In this document: positions 8,491 to 16,284 of the stretch, piece after piece
Layout of the letters: each line of letters starts with the position of its first letter
Position numbering within the stretch: position 1 is the stretch's first letter
Assembly (NCBI GenBank): GCA_902802305.1
Contig: CADCLG010000014.1
Span: 51,572 to 115,571 of the forward strand
Direction of reading: 5' to 3'
From: an uncultured Spirochaetaceae bacterium
GTDB taxonomy: Bacteria; Spirochaetota; Spirochaetia; Treponematales; Treponemataceae
DNA length: 64,000 nucleotides
Notes under the pieces: generated by a model
The model's input: only the letters and a program-made list of their open reading frames with translations
What the model was told of the DNA's origin: nothing
The model's database searches: none
Translations under genes and position numbers: made by a program

Positions 8491-8805
8491 ATGTTACTCG
8501 TAAGTATTGATTCAATTCCAGGAAAAAACTTTGAAGTTCTGGGAATGGTGAAGGGAACAATTGTTCAATCAAAAAACTTTGGCCGTGATTTTATGGCCTC
8601 GCTTAAAACTCTGGTTGGTGGTGAAATTGCCGGTTACACAGAAATGTTAAACGAAGCCCGTCAAATTGCTACTAAGCGCATGGTTGATGAAGCAACAGCT
8701 CTTGGCGCAGATGCAGTTGTAGGTGTTCGTTACGGTTCTTCTGCTGTTATGCAGGGAGCAGCAGAAGTTGTTGCTTATGGAACTGCGGTGAAGTTTACCA
8801 ATTAG
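8491..8805 (+). CDS. YbjQ/heavy-metal-binding domain protein
   Basis: A 104-residue protein of the YbjQ family (PF01906), small pentamer-forming proteins of unclear role sometimes named heavy-metal-binding. The pattern GKNFEVLGMVKGTIVQSKNFGRDFMASLKTLVGGEI, then YTEMLNEARQIATKRMVDEA and GADAVVGVRYGSS is diagnostic. I use the ATG at 8491, which has a strong AGGAGG 7 bases upstream, rather than an earlier in-frame ATG inside merR. The ribosome site overlaps the merR stop codon, so the two genes form a coupled operon and the protein is presumably controlled by that regulator. Confidence 0.9.
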   Translation: MLLVSIDSIPGKNFEVLGMVKGTIVQSKNFGRDFMASLKTLVGGEIAGYTEMLNEARQIATKRMVDEATALGADAVVGVRYGSSAVMQGAAEVVAYGTAVKFTN

Positions 8806-8822
8806 AAATAATTGAAAAATAA

Positions 8823-9245
8823 TTACTGTCTTTCTTTAAGCTTTTTGTTCATTTCTTTTGCTGAGTCAGAATCAATCTTATAAGAAAACACCATAACCGT
8901 GACGTAAACAAAAATGATTATGAGTTCAAAGCTTAATACTGCGACAGGCTTTTTAAAATTGAACCAATGAAGGAGAAAGCCTGTTGCAAGAGTGACAGCA
9001 TTAATAATTACAGCATAAACAATCTGCAAAAGTATCATGATTCCCTTTGAATAAACCTTATCACTCAGCATAGGTAGATAACAGACTGCACAAATCAAAC
9101 CTATGAACATAATAGCCCAGACATCAATTACAGTAAAAGTGACCCCTAATCCAACAAAAAGAGCCTCATACACACTTGCAAATAGGAAAATCGTTGTAAC
9201 AACGCGAGTGAAAATATTTATCAAAATATTAATTTTTTCTTTCAT
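8823..9245 (-). CDS. DUF3021-family membrane protein, partner of LytTR regulator
   Basis: A 140-residue protein with four predicted membrane helices (about 10-30, 42-60, 72-92, 100-122) and a short charged C-terminal tail. Size, topology and the NIFTRVVTTIFLFAS start match DUF3021 proteins, which are nearly always encoded next to a standalone LytTR DNA-binding protein and are thought to modulate it from the membrane. Here the LytTR gene lies directly upstream on the same strand (45-base gap), with an AGGAGA ribosome site before the ATG. Role is inferred from this conserved pairing. Confidence 0.75.
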   Translation of the reverse strand: MKEKINILINIFTRVVTTIFLFASVYEALFVGLGVTFTVIDVWAIMFIGLICAVCYLPMLSDKVYSKGIMILLQIVYAVIINAVTLATGFLLHWFNFKKPVAVLSFELIIIFVYVTVMVFSYKIDSDSAKEMNKKLKERQ

Positions 9246-9290
9246 ATCATTTCTCCTGGATGGCCAGGGCCAGCTTCTAAAGTTTAATTT

Positions 9291-9728
9291 CTATAATCCA
9301 AGCTTCTTTTTTAATTCTGGAACATAATTCCGCGAGATAATCACCTTATAGCCGTTTTTTAAAGTAGCTTCAAAGCGGCCGCCAAAAGCAGGAGACAGGC
9401 TTTCTACTTTATTCAGGTTCATAATCACAGCTTTATTTACCCTTAAAAAATCCTGAGGCAAATAATCTTCCTCCAGTTGATATAATTTAAGCTTTGTTTC
9501 AAGGGCCTGGTCCAGAGTGTAGGCAAAAACCTTGTCATCAACAGATTCAAAATACAGAATATCAGAAAGTTCCGTAAAGATGATTTTAGAATCCTTTTGA
9601 AAGTTTATTTTTTGCCTGCGGTTTTTAATTCTTTCAATCAGAAGACGCAAATCGTCATCAAGGCTGTCACACTTAATAATAATTTCGTCTTCTTCATCAG
9701 GAAGCTTGTCCAAAATAGAAATCTTCAT
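9291..9728 (-). CDS. LytTR-domain transcription regulator without receiver domain
   Basis: A 145-residue regulator. Residues 1-45 are a short charged N-terminal region; 46-145 are a LytTR DNA-binding domain (IIFTELSDILYFESVDDKVFAYT, FLRVNKAVIMNLNKVESLSPAFGGRFEATLKNGYKVIISRNYVPELKKKLG). No receiver domain is present, so it is not a classical response regulator; partners of this class are controlled by the DUF3021 membrane protein encoded downstream. The gene starts 3 bases after the stop of the C-N hydrolase gene and is in its operon. A pair of direct repeats with 21-bp periodicity upstream of that operon (10881-10911) is a good candidate for its own binding site. Confidence 0.9.
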   Translation of the reverse strand: MKISILDKLPDEEDEIIIKCDSLDDDLRLLIERIKNRRQKINFQKDSKIIFTELSDILYFESVDDKVFAYTLDQALETKLKLYQLEEDYLPQDFLRVNKAVIMNLNKVESLSPAFGGRFEATLKNGYKVIISRNYVPELKKKLGL

Positions 9729-9731
9729 ATT

Positions 9732-10814
9732 TTAGAATTCTATCACATAAGGCTTTGTATAGTCACCCCTAAAATAATAGCTTACCTTACGTTTTTCAGG
9801 CTCAAAGACAATGCTCCAGGCAGTTATTGTGTTATTTAGCTTATCAGCGGCATAATTATTAGCACTTACACTTTCCAGAGTTTTAGCAATATCAGCTGTA
9901 CCCATTTTCCAGCCGCATTTTTCCCCTGCAGCTAAAAGCTTTGCAAAGCGTTCCCGTGAGTTTTCTCTGTGTGGATCTGAGCCGTTATCCTTTTTTGGAC
10001 TGTCAGCAGTGTAGTGATTTGTAAGAACAGGACATTCTGTTACGTACATCTGATTATTTACATATTCCACAACAACTGATTTTCCTGAAGAATCAGCAAT
10101 TGCAAAATGATGAGCGCTGTCTATTACAGAATACATATCGTTTTCCTCTAAAAGACTGATTGCTTCATCCACGCTTGCAGCCTTATCCAAAATCAAACGG
10201 ATTGCAACTGTAGTTGTTACATCTGGCTTACTTGTATCCTGAGCTGTTTTTTCATCATCACCTGCCATAAGGTCTGCAATATAAAGCCCCTTTTCGTTAA
10301 TTCCATCAAGTGGAACATAAATTGAAGCTAAAGCAATCATATCGTTTGGAAACTTATAGGCAGGCTGCCAGTCGCGCTTTAATCCTAAGAACTCCAGACA
10401 GCTTGTTGAAATTGATTCGTAACCGTCATCTGGTTTTGTATGAATGATTATAATTGAACAATCATTCCAGTCGTAATTACGACCGTAAATCTGTCCGCCA
10501 TCAACATTTTCTGCTGCAATGGAGCTGCATCCAAAATCAGGAGAGGTGATTTTTACAGAAATGTCTTTGTCAGCTCCAAGACCGCTCCATTTTCCTCTTT
10601 TAAGACATTTTTCAATGAAATCAGACATTTCATCATTTGTTTTTCCACCACCATCAGCTATGTATTCATCGAGCATGTAGTTGCCTGAATATTCAATATA
10701 AAAAACTCCGTCCGTTACTTTTCTAAGACTTTTTAAAGATGCCATTTCCGACTTAAATGAACAGCTGGAAAGTAAGAGCATTCCTACTAAAATTATAAAA
10801 AGATTTTTTTTCAT
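9732..10814 (-). CDS. linear amide C-N hydrolase (Ntn/choloylglycine-like), lipoprotein
   Basis: A 360-residue predicted lipoprotein: signal MKKNLFIILVGMLLLSSC, then an Ntn-hydrolase domain of the choloylglycine/acid-ceramidase/penicillin-acyltransferase type (C45/C59-like). The expected nucleophile is the Cys of FGCSSIAAENVDGGQIYGRNYDW (near residue 97), followed by the usual GRNYDW strand; DGINEKGLYIADL and HHFAIADSSGKSVVVEY also match. Such enzymes cleave linear amides, for example bile-salt or N-acyl amide bonds; the substrate is not readable. The ATG at 10814 has AAGGAGGA immediately upstream; an earlier in-frame ATG would place 33 non-signal residues first. It is the first gene of the LytTR-DUF3021 operon. 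Confidence 0.85.
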   Translation of the reverse strand: MKKNLFIILVGMLLLSSCSFKSEMASLKSLRKVTDGVFYIEYSGNYMLDEYIADGGGKTNDEMSDFIEKCLKRGKWSGLGADKDISVKITSPDFGCSSIAAENVDGGQIYGRNYDWNDCSIIIIHTKPDDGYESISTSCLEFLGLKRDWQPAYKFPNDMIALASIYVPLDGINEKGLYIADLMAGDDEKTAQDTSKPDVTTTVAIRLILDKAASVDEAISLLEENDMYSVIDSAHHFAIADSSGKSVVVEYVNNQMYVTECPVLTNHYTADSPKKDNGSDPHRENSRERFAKLLAAGEKCGWKMGTADIAKTLESVSANNYAADKLNNTITAWSIVFEPEKRKVSYYFRGDYTKPYVIEF

Positions 10815-10848
10815 ACAATCCTCCTTGTGATTTATACGAGGATTGTAT
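10813..10848. repeat. 11-bp inverted repeat over -10 box and ribosome site
   Basis: Perfect arms ATACAATCCTC (10813-10823) and GAGGATTGTAT (10838-10848) with a 14-base centre. Read on the minus strand, the upstream arm contains the predicted -10 TACAAT and the downstream arm contains the Shine-Dalgarno GGAGGA and the start of the ATG of the C-N hydrolase gene. Because the upstream arm should lie before the transcription start, a DNA operator is more likely than an RNA hairpin. Confidence 0.6.
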
Positions 10849-10911
10849 AAGAGGAAGTTTTTATGAACAATATAGTTTTTGGTAAGATGCGTTTTAAGCA
10901 GGGTAAGATGC
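10842..10911 (-). promoter_or_regulatory. LytTR-type double site and promoter of the hydrolase-LytTR operon
   Basis: On the minus strand two copies of GCATCTTACC (plus-strand GGTAAGATGC at 10902-10911 and 10881-10890) are separated by 11 bases, giving the 21-bp periodicity of LytTR sites (compare the 10-N11-10 sites of E. coli YpdB). Ten bases after the proximal copy comes TTGTTC (10865-10870), then a 17-base spacer and TACAAT (10842-10847). This is the layout of an activator upstream of a weak -35 box. Confidence 0.75.
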
Positions 10912-10935
10912 AATAATTACAAAGTCCGCCCGTTT

Positions 10936-11688
10936 TTATTTTCCGCAGAGTTCTCTAGCCTTGGCTTCTACTGCATCTGCAAGCTTCTGACTGTCATTCT
11001 GATTTTCCGTGATGATTCTTACAAAAACTGAACCTGCAACAATTGCTTCAACTGAATCAGCGAGCGTCTTTGCCTGTTCTCCACTTGAAATACCAAAACC
11101 ACCGTAAACTTTAGAACCACCGGCACTTACTTTTTTCAAAAAATCCAGAGTATTTTCGTCTATCTTAGTATTTGTTCCCGTAATTCCCGTTCGCAGAGCC
11201 GCATAAATAAAAGGAAATCCAGCATGAGCAAGTTTGTACAAACGTTCTTGGCTCATACTTGGAGCTGCAACTGGAATATTTATCATGCCATTTTTTTTGC
11301 AGGCTTCAGTTAAACCTTCGTCGTAATCAAATGGTAAATCCGGAATAATCATTCCTTTTACACCAGCTTTAGCAGCTCTTTCACAAAAGGCTTCTACACC
11401 TGGTGTATAAACAAGAGAACCGTAGCTCATTAAATAAATTGTAACATCTGGGAACTCTTTGTGAATTTGTGCAATAAAATTTAGACCGTCAGCTGTTTTA
11501 TAAGCCCGATCAAGAACCTTTGTACATGCAGTCTGGATTGCGGGGCCGTCTGCACTTGGGTCACTAAAAGGAAGCTGAATCTCCAGAATATCAGCCCCAC
11601 CTTTAACAAGTGCCCTTGCTGCAGTCAATGCCAACTCATTTGTAGGATAACCTGCAACTAAATGACTCATCAATTTTATTTTTTCCAT
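10936..11688 (-). CDS. trpA: tryptophan synthase alpha subunit
   Basis: Cleaves indole-3-glycerol phosphate to indole and glyceraldehyde-3-phosphate; indole is channelled to TrpB. The 250-residue TIM barrel is a little shorter than the common 265-270. Visible signatures: HLVAGYP at the N-terminus, LEIQLPFSDPSADGP with the catalytic Glu and Asp, GMIIPDLPFDY, and GFGISSGEQA plus VAGSVFVRI at the phosphate site. It is the last gene of the trp operon. A 167-base gap with a dispersed repeat separates it from trpB, longer than the other junctions. Ribosome site GAGGAAAAT precedes the ATG. Confidence 0.97.
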   Translation of the reverse strand: MEKIKLMSHLVAGYPTNELALTAARALVKGGADILEIQLPFSDPSADGPAIQTACTKVLDRAYKTADGLNFIAQIHKEFPDVTIYLMSYGSLVYTPGVEAFCERAAKAGVKGMIIPDLPFDYDEGLTEACKKNGMINIPVAAPSMSQERLYKLAHAGFPFIYAALRTGITGTNTKIDENTLDFLKKVSAGGSKVYGGFGISSGEQAKTLADSVEAIVAGSVFVRIITENQNDSQKLADAVEAKARELCGK

Positions 11689-11718
11689 ATTATTTTCCTC
11701 GTCTTTTTATTTTTCTGG

Positions 11719-11830
11719 GCGCAACCGCTGTAAACAGCGGTCGTGTGTTCCGCCATTCCCTAACGGTCAGCCGCTTCACTCACAAACTAACTAACGTTAG
11801 TTTGTTCGCTCTAGTGGCCGCCTACGGCGT
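11719..11830. repeat. dispersed repeat element, family 2 (trpB-trpA gap)
   Basis: GC-rich, hairpin-rich segment inside the trp operon. It holds three inverted repeats: ACCGCTG-TAAA-CAGCGGT (11724-11741), ACAAACTAAC-TAAC-GTTAGTTTGT (11782-11805), and GCCG-CCTA-CGGC near 11817. The 32 bases at 11748-11779 recur exactly, in opposite orientation, at 55088-55119 upstream of the PrsW-like gene. Both copies also share a GCGCCC-then-A-rich border. It may alter message stability between trpB and trpA, but no terminator U-tract is present. Confidence 0.75.
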
Positions 11831-11855
11831 GGCTCCATACACTTGCGCATTTTAT

Positions 11856-13106
11856 CTATTTTGCAAAATGAACATCTTTTCCGCCTTCCAGTCTTTCAAT
11901 TTCTGAATGTAAAAACTTCAGCCATTCATTTGGGCGGAAAACTGGACTTGTGATAAAGACATCCTTATCACCTCGACCACTCATATTTATGATAATTGCC
12001 TGATCTTTTGGAATCTCACGTGCAATCTTAATAGCCGCTGCTCCTGCGTGTGCCGATTCCAGGGCAAAAAGAATACCTTCGTTCTTAGCAAAAAACTGGA
12101 CTGCATCCAAAGCCTCTTTATCAAGAATAGAAGTGAACTCAACTCGTCCAGACCGTCCAAGGGCTGCAAGCTGAGGACCGATACCACAATAATCCAAACC
12201 GGCAGAAATAGAACGGGTTGGAAGAGCCTGTCCGTCTTCATCAAGTAAAAAGCGACTTTTATATCCCTGCATGATTCCATCGCGGGCAGCGTTTCCTGTC
12301 ATGCGGCTTGCATTTTCACCAACGTTTGGACCAATGCCACCTGCTTCTGCTCCAATAAGTCGGGGTTCATTATCATTTATAAAAGGTTCAAAAAAACCGA
12401 TTGAGTTTGAACCGCCGCCGACACAGGCAACCATTGCCCCAATTTTTATTCCACGTTCTTGAGCCTGCTTTTTTACTTCACGACCAATTACACTCTGGAA
12501 TTCACGCACGATATCAGGAAAAGGCGCTGGACCAAGAGCACTTCCCAAAACATAATGGGTTGTATCAGGATTTGCTGCCCAGTCACGCATGGCTTCGTTT
12601 ACAGCGTCTTTAAGGGTTCGGCTTCCACTTGTTACAGGATGAACTTTAGCGCCATATAATTCCATTGAGGCAACATTTGGTTGTTGACGGTGAACATCAA
12701 CTTCGCCCATGTAAATTGTACAATCAAGTCCCAGTTTGGCACAGGCAGCTGCAGTTGCAAGTCCGTGCTGACCTGCTCCAGTTTCTGCAATAATGCGTTT
12801 TTTACCCATGCGTTTTGCCAGCAAACACTGTCCAATTGCATTATTGATTTTATGGGCACCTGTATTTGCCAGCCCTTCCAGCTTTATGTAAATCTGTGCT
12901 CCGCCTAAAAGTTTTGTTGCAGTCGGTGCAAAGTAAAGTGGGGTTTCGCGTCCAATATAATCTCGACGAATTATTTCAAGCTCGTCTAAAAAGGTTTTGT
13001 CCTTCATCGCTTCATGGAAAGCTACTTCAAGTTCATCAAGAGGCCGTCTTAGAACTTCAGCAACATATTTTCCACCATATTGATTAAAAAATCCATTATC
13101 ACTCAT
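11856..13106 (-). CDS. trpB: tryptophan synthase beta subunit
   Basis: PLP enzyme joining indole and serine to tryptophan. The 416 residues carry the family marks: NQYGGKYVAEVL at the start, LEGLANTGAHKINNAIGQ with the PLP-binding Lys, ETGAGQHGLATA, VACVGGGSNSIG for the phosphate, and IINMSGRGDKD near the C-terminus. It is the TrpB1 type expected with a TrpA partner. The start follows 26 bases after the trpCF stop. Together with trpE, trpGD, trpCF and trpA it completes the chorismate-to-tryptophan route. Confidence 0.97.
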   Translation of the reverse strand: MSDNGFFNQYGGKYVAEVLRRPLDELEVAFHEAMKDKTFLDELEIIRRDYIGRETPLYFAPTATKLLGGAQIYIKLEGLANTGAHKINNAIGQCLLAKRMGKKRIIAETGAGQHGLATAAACAKLGLDCTIYMGEVDVHRQQPNVASMELYGAKVHPVTSGSRTLKDAVNEAMRDWAANPDTTHYVLGSALGPAPFPDIVREFQSVIGREVKKQAQERGIKIGAMVACVGGGSNSIGFFEPFINDNEPRLIGAEAGGIGPNVGENASRMTGNAARDGIMQGYKSRFLLDEDGQALPTRSISAGLDYCGIGPQLAALGRSGRVEFTSILDKEALDAVQFFAKNEGILFALESAHAGAAAIKIAREIPKDQAIIINMSGRGDKDVFITSPVFRPNEWLKFLHSEIERLEGGKDVHFAK

Positions 13107-13132
13107 TTTGTATTCCTTTTGTCTTTTTTATC

Positions 13133-14656
13133 TTATCTGTCGAAAAATATTAACTGTTTTATTTTGTTAACATCTTTTATGCCAATCTGATTTTCAACTT
13201 CAACTCCACCAGAAACATCAATCAGCTCTGGGGAAATACCTTTTGTTATCTCACATACATTATCTGGAGTAATTCCACCGGCAATCCATTTAATATCATA
13301 GGTCAAGGCATTGTCTTCAATTGTAGACCTGTCTATTTTTTTTGAATCCAATAGAACCCGCATTTCACCCTTAGAAACAAGTTTTTCATATTCTTCAAGG
13401 TTATTTACAGCAAAATAATGCGGAAGTTCAAGAAGCTTTTTGTCTACTTTTTCATACGTTATTTTATGAAATTGGAGTAAATCAAAAATCCCATCCTTTA
13501 CAAGTTGGATAGCCTTTTTACTTTCAGGAGAATCCAAATCAACAATTACCGCAACTTTTTTTGCTTTCAATTTTCCAAGTTCAGGAAGTAGTTTTTCCAG
13601 ACGTCCATCTCGGCTTACACTGCGTGGGAAAGCATCTGCAAAAATGAAGCCTAAAAACTTTGCTCCAAGTTCATCAGCAGCAAGGGCGTCTTCAATTCTT
13701 GTGAGACCACAGATTTTAAAACTCTTACCTGTGTTTGAAATCTTTTTTTGATGTTCATCTTCATTTGCGTAGTCCATCCAAAAGTCAGCATTTTTTGTTC
13801 TTTTGGCCTTCATAAAAGAATCAACAAGTCCTTTGCGAAGTTCTGGATTTTTTGCAGCAGCTTCTCCAAGTAAAAGCCCTGTAAAACCCATGGAGCTGAC
13901 AGCACCTGCACATTCATAATTTGTAACACCACTTTCAAAAACGATTCTTGCATTGTCACCCATAATTTTCCGGATTTTCTGGAACATCATGCAGGGACGT
14001 AGTAAATCAATTTTAAATGTCGCTAGATCTCGGCTGTTTACACCACAGACAAAATTATCAAAGCTTCCGTTAGAAGTAGCAATCTCCATAAAATCTTTAT
14101 GTCCAAATACAAAAGAAAGCTTTTCTAAATCTTCCTCAGAGCGGATTTCAATCAATGCAGACATTCCAAGGCGAGCAACTTCTTCTGCCATTTTTAAAAG
14201 AGTTTCCTTTGGTAAAATACGTGCAATCAAAAGAACTGCATCTGCTCCTGCCTTATAAGAAATCTCAACTTCTTCCGGGAAAAGCAGAAAATCTTTGCGT
14301 AGTACCGCTGGTACATTGCCACTTGAATCGTAATCATCCGAAGCATAATCATCTATAGCACGACAAACGTTAACTAAATCAGACAGTGAGCCCTTAAAAA
14401 AGTTTCCTTCGGTAAGACAAGAGATTGCCGCTGCTCCTGCCCGTGCATAAGATAAAGCAGTTTGATAAGCATCTAATTCCGGTGAAATTTCACCCTTGCT
14501 TGGAGAAGCACGTTTTACTTCCAGAATCACACCTTTTGTTTTTAAAAAGGTGTGAAGTGGTCTTTTTCGAGCTTCCGGTAAAGATAGGCCAAAATCCAGT
14601 CCTAAGGATTCAATATCAGCGCGGCGTTTTTCTATAATTCTTGTAAGTATGTCCAT
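13133..14656 (-). CDS. trpCF: bifunctional indole-3-glycerol-phosphate synthase / phosphoribosylanthranilate isomerase
   Basis: A 507-residue fusion carrying two successive pathway steps. Residues 1-265 are TrpC (VILEVKRASPSKG, AAAISCLTEGNFFKGS, AVLRKDFLLFPEEVE, GVNSRDLATFKID, VFESGV, LLLGEA). After a linker (NEDEHQKKISNTGK), residues about 310-507 are TrpF (FKICGLTRIEDA, GAKFLGFIFADAFPRSVS, VAVIVDLDS, LIDVSGGVE). The same fusion order occurs in enterobacteria. The gene starts 2 bases after the trpGD stop, implying translational coupling. Confidence 0.96.
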   Translation of the reverse strand: MDILTRIIEKRRADIESLGLDFGLSLPEARKRPLHTFLKTKGVILEVKRASPSKGEISPELDAYQTALSYARAGAAAISCLTEGNFFKGSLSDLVNVCRAIDDYASDDYDSSGNVPAVLRKDFLLFPEEVEISYKAGADAVLLIARILPKETLLKMAEEVARLGMSALIEIRSEEDLEKLSFVFGHKDFMEIATSNGSFDNFVCGVNSRDLATFKIDLLRPCMMFQKIRKIMGDNARIVFESGVTNYECAGAVSSMGFTGLLLGEAAAKNPELRKGLVDSFMKAKRTKNADFWMDYANEDEHQKKISNTGKSFKICGLTRIEDALAADELGAKFLGFIFADAFPRSVSRDGRLEKLLPELGKLKAKKVAVIVDLDSPESKKAIQLVKDGIFDLLQFHKITYEKVDKKLLELPHYFAVNNLEEYEKLVSKGEMRVLLDSKKIDRSTIEDNALTYDIKWIAGGITPDNVCEITKGISPELIDVSGGVEVENQIGIKDVNKIKQLIFFDR

Positions 14657-14658
14657 TT

Positions 14659-16284
14659 TTAAGCGCTCAACTCCTCACTGACCTTTTGAATCTCTCTTAA
14701 TTTTGCGAGAGTTCTTCCTGAATCAATTGCATCCAAAGCCATAGCATAACCATCTTTGAGAGTTCGGGCCTTACCACAAAGATAAAGAACCGCTCCCGCA
14801 TTAAGACCAACAGCATAACGGATTGTCTTTCGACCACTGCCATTAAGAACTTCCATAGCGAGTTTTGCATTATCACTGCCGTTTCCACCATAGAGTTCAT
14901 TTTCATCAGCATCTGCTATTCCAAAATTAGCAGGATTTATTACATACTGATTTTCGTTGCCTTTTTCATCAATTTGATAAACTGTGGTTGGAGCACATGG
15001 AGAAATCTCGTCGTAACCATCTTCAGAGTTCACAACCATAACACGTTTAGCACCAAGTGATTTAGCGGCTCGGGCATAGTCACGCAAAAGTTCTTTTGAA
15101 TAAACGCCAAGAACTTCATATTTTGCATTTGCAGGGTTCAAAAGAGGACCAAGAACGTTGAATATTGTTTTAATACCAAGTGCCTTGCGGATTGGAGCGG
15201 CGAATCTCATTGCTGAATGATAGACTGGGGCCATAAGGAAGCCAAAGCCGGTTTTGCGAACCAGTTCAGCTGTTTTATCCGGGCTTGCCATTATATTAAT
15301 ACCCAGGGCTTCAAAAAAGTCTGCTGCACCAGATTTTGATGATACAGCACGGTTTCCATGTTTCGCCATTACTTGACCACAACTGGCGGCAACCAGCGCA
15401 GACATAGAAGAAATATTGAAGGAACCTTTTCCATCGCCGCCTGTACCAACGATTTCTGCAAGTCCTGCACCTGCATCTTCACCAGCTTCCATAGGGAATG
15501 GAGTTTTCTTTGCAAGCATAACCTGAGCTGCACCACCCATTTCTTCGGCAGTTGGAAGTCCTCGGGAAGCCATAGCTGTAAGCACTGATGAAGCAACTTT
15601 TTCGTCCATTGTTCCATCGGTAAGTTCACTGATAAAAGAAGCTGTCTGTTCTCGGCTCAGAGGTTTTTTCTGGTCAATCAGCTGGTTCAAAATCAAAACA
15701 TGTGAAATATTTTCGCGACTGTAATTGAGGAAGGCCTTAAAAAGAGCATCTCCGTTTTCGCTTGCAATAGATTCCGGATGGAACTGAACGCCTTCAATTA
15801 CAAAGTCTTTGTGGCGGATTCCCATAATATCACCGTCTTTTGCCCGTGCAGAAACTTCAAACTCATGAGGAAGAGTAGATTCATCAACTACAAGAGAATG
15901 ATAACGGGTAAAGTTGCCTTTTAATCCTATACTGCGGAAAATACCACGTCCATCGGTTTTGATTTCTTCTACAATTCCATGACGGATATATTTTGCTCCA
16001 ACAATTTTTGCTCCAAAAGCGGCACCAATTGCCTGATGACCAAGACAGATTCCAAGAATTGGAAGTTTTCCTGCAAAATATTTTATTGCTTCAATGGAGA
16101 TTCCTGCTTCAAGGGGAGTTCCTGGTCCTGGACCTACAACAATGTGTGTTGGTTTTGCTGCTTCGATTTCTGCAACTGTACTTTCTTCTGAACGGAAAAC
16201 CTGAACTTTTCCACCAGAAACTCTTTCCAAACTCTGAACGATATTAAATGTAAAACTATCTTTATTGTCTATAAATGCAATCAT
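14659..16284 (-). CDS. trpGD: anthranilate synthase glutaminase / anthranilate phosphoribosyltransferase fusion
   Basis: A 541-residue fusion. Residues 1-190 are the TrpG glutamine amidotransferase, with the nucleophile Cys in ILGICLGHQAIG and the His-Glu pair in GVQFHPES, supplying ammonia to TrpE. Residues about 200-541 are TrpD, with GTGGDGKGSFNISS (phosphoribosyl-pyrophosphate site), AKHGNRAVSSKSGAADFFEALG, and FNVLGPLLNPANA. The arrangement equals the enterobacterial TrpGD. Its ATG overlaps the trpE stop by four bases (ATGA), a classical coupling that keeps the two anthranilate synthase subunits equal. Confidence 0.96.
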   Translation of the reverse strand: MIAFIDNKDSFTFNIVQSLERVSGGKVQVFRSEESTVAEIEAAKPTHIVVGPGPGTPLEAGISIEAIKYFAGKLPILGICLGHQAIGAAFGAKIVGAKYIRHGIVEEIKTDGRGIFRSIGLKGNFTRYHSLVVDESTLPHEFEVSARAKDGDIMGIRHKDFVIEGVQFHPESIASENGDALFKAFLNYSRENISHVLILNQLIDQKKPLSREQTASFISELTDGTMDEKVASSVLTAMASRGLPTAEEMGGAAQVMLAKKTPFPMEAGEDAGAGLAEIVGTGGDGKGSFNISSMSALVAASCGQVMAKHGNRAVSSKSGAADFFEALGINIMASPDKTAELVRKTGFGFLMAPVYHSAMRFAAPIRKALGIKTIFNVLGPLLNPANAKYEVLGVYSKELLRDYARAAKSLGAKRVMVVNSEDGYDEISPCAPTTVYQIDEKGNENQYVINPANFGIADADENELYGGNGSDNAKLAMEVLNGSGRKTIRYAVGLNAGAVLYLCGKARTLKDGYAMALDAIDSGRTLAKLREIQKVSEELSA

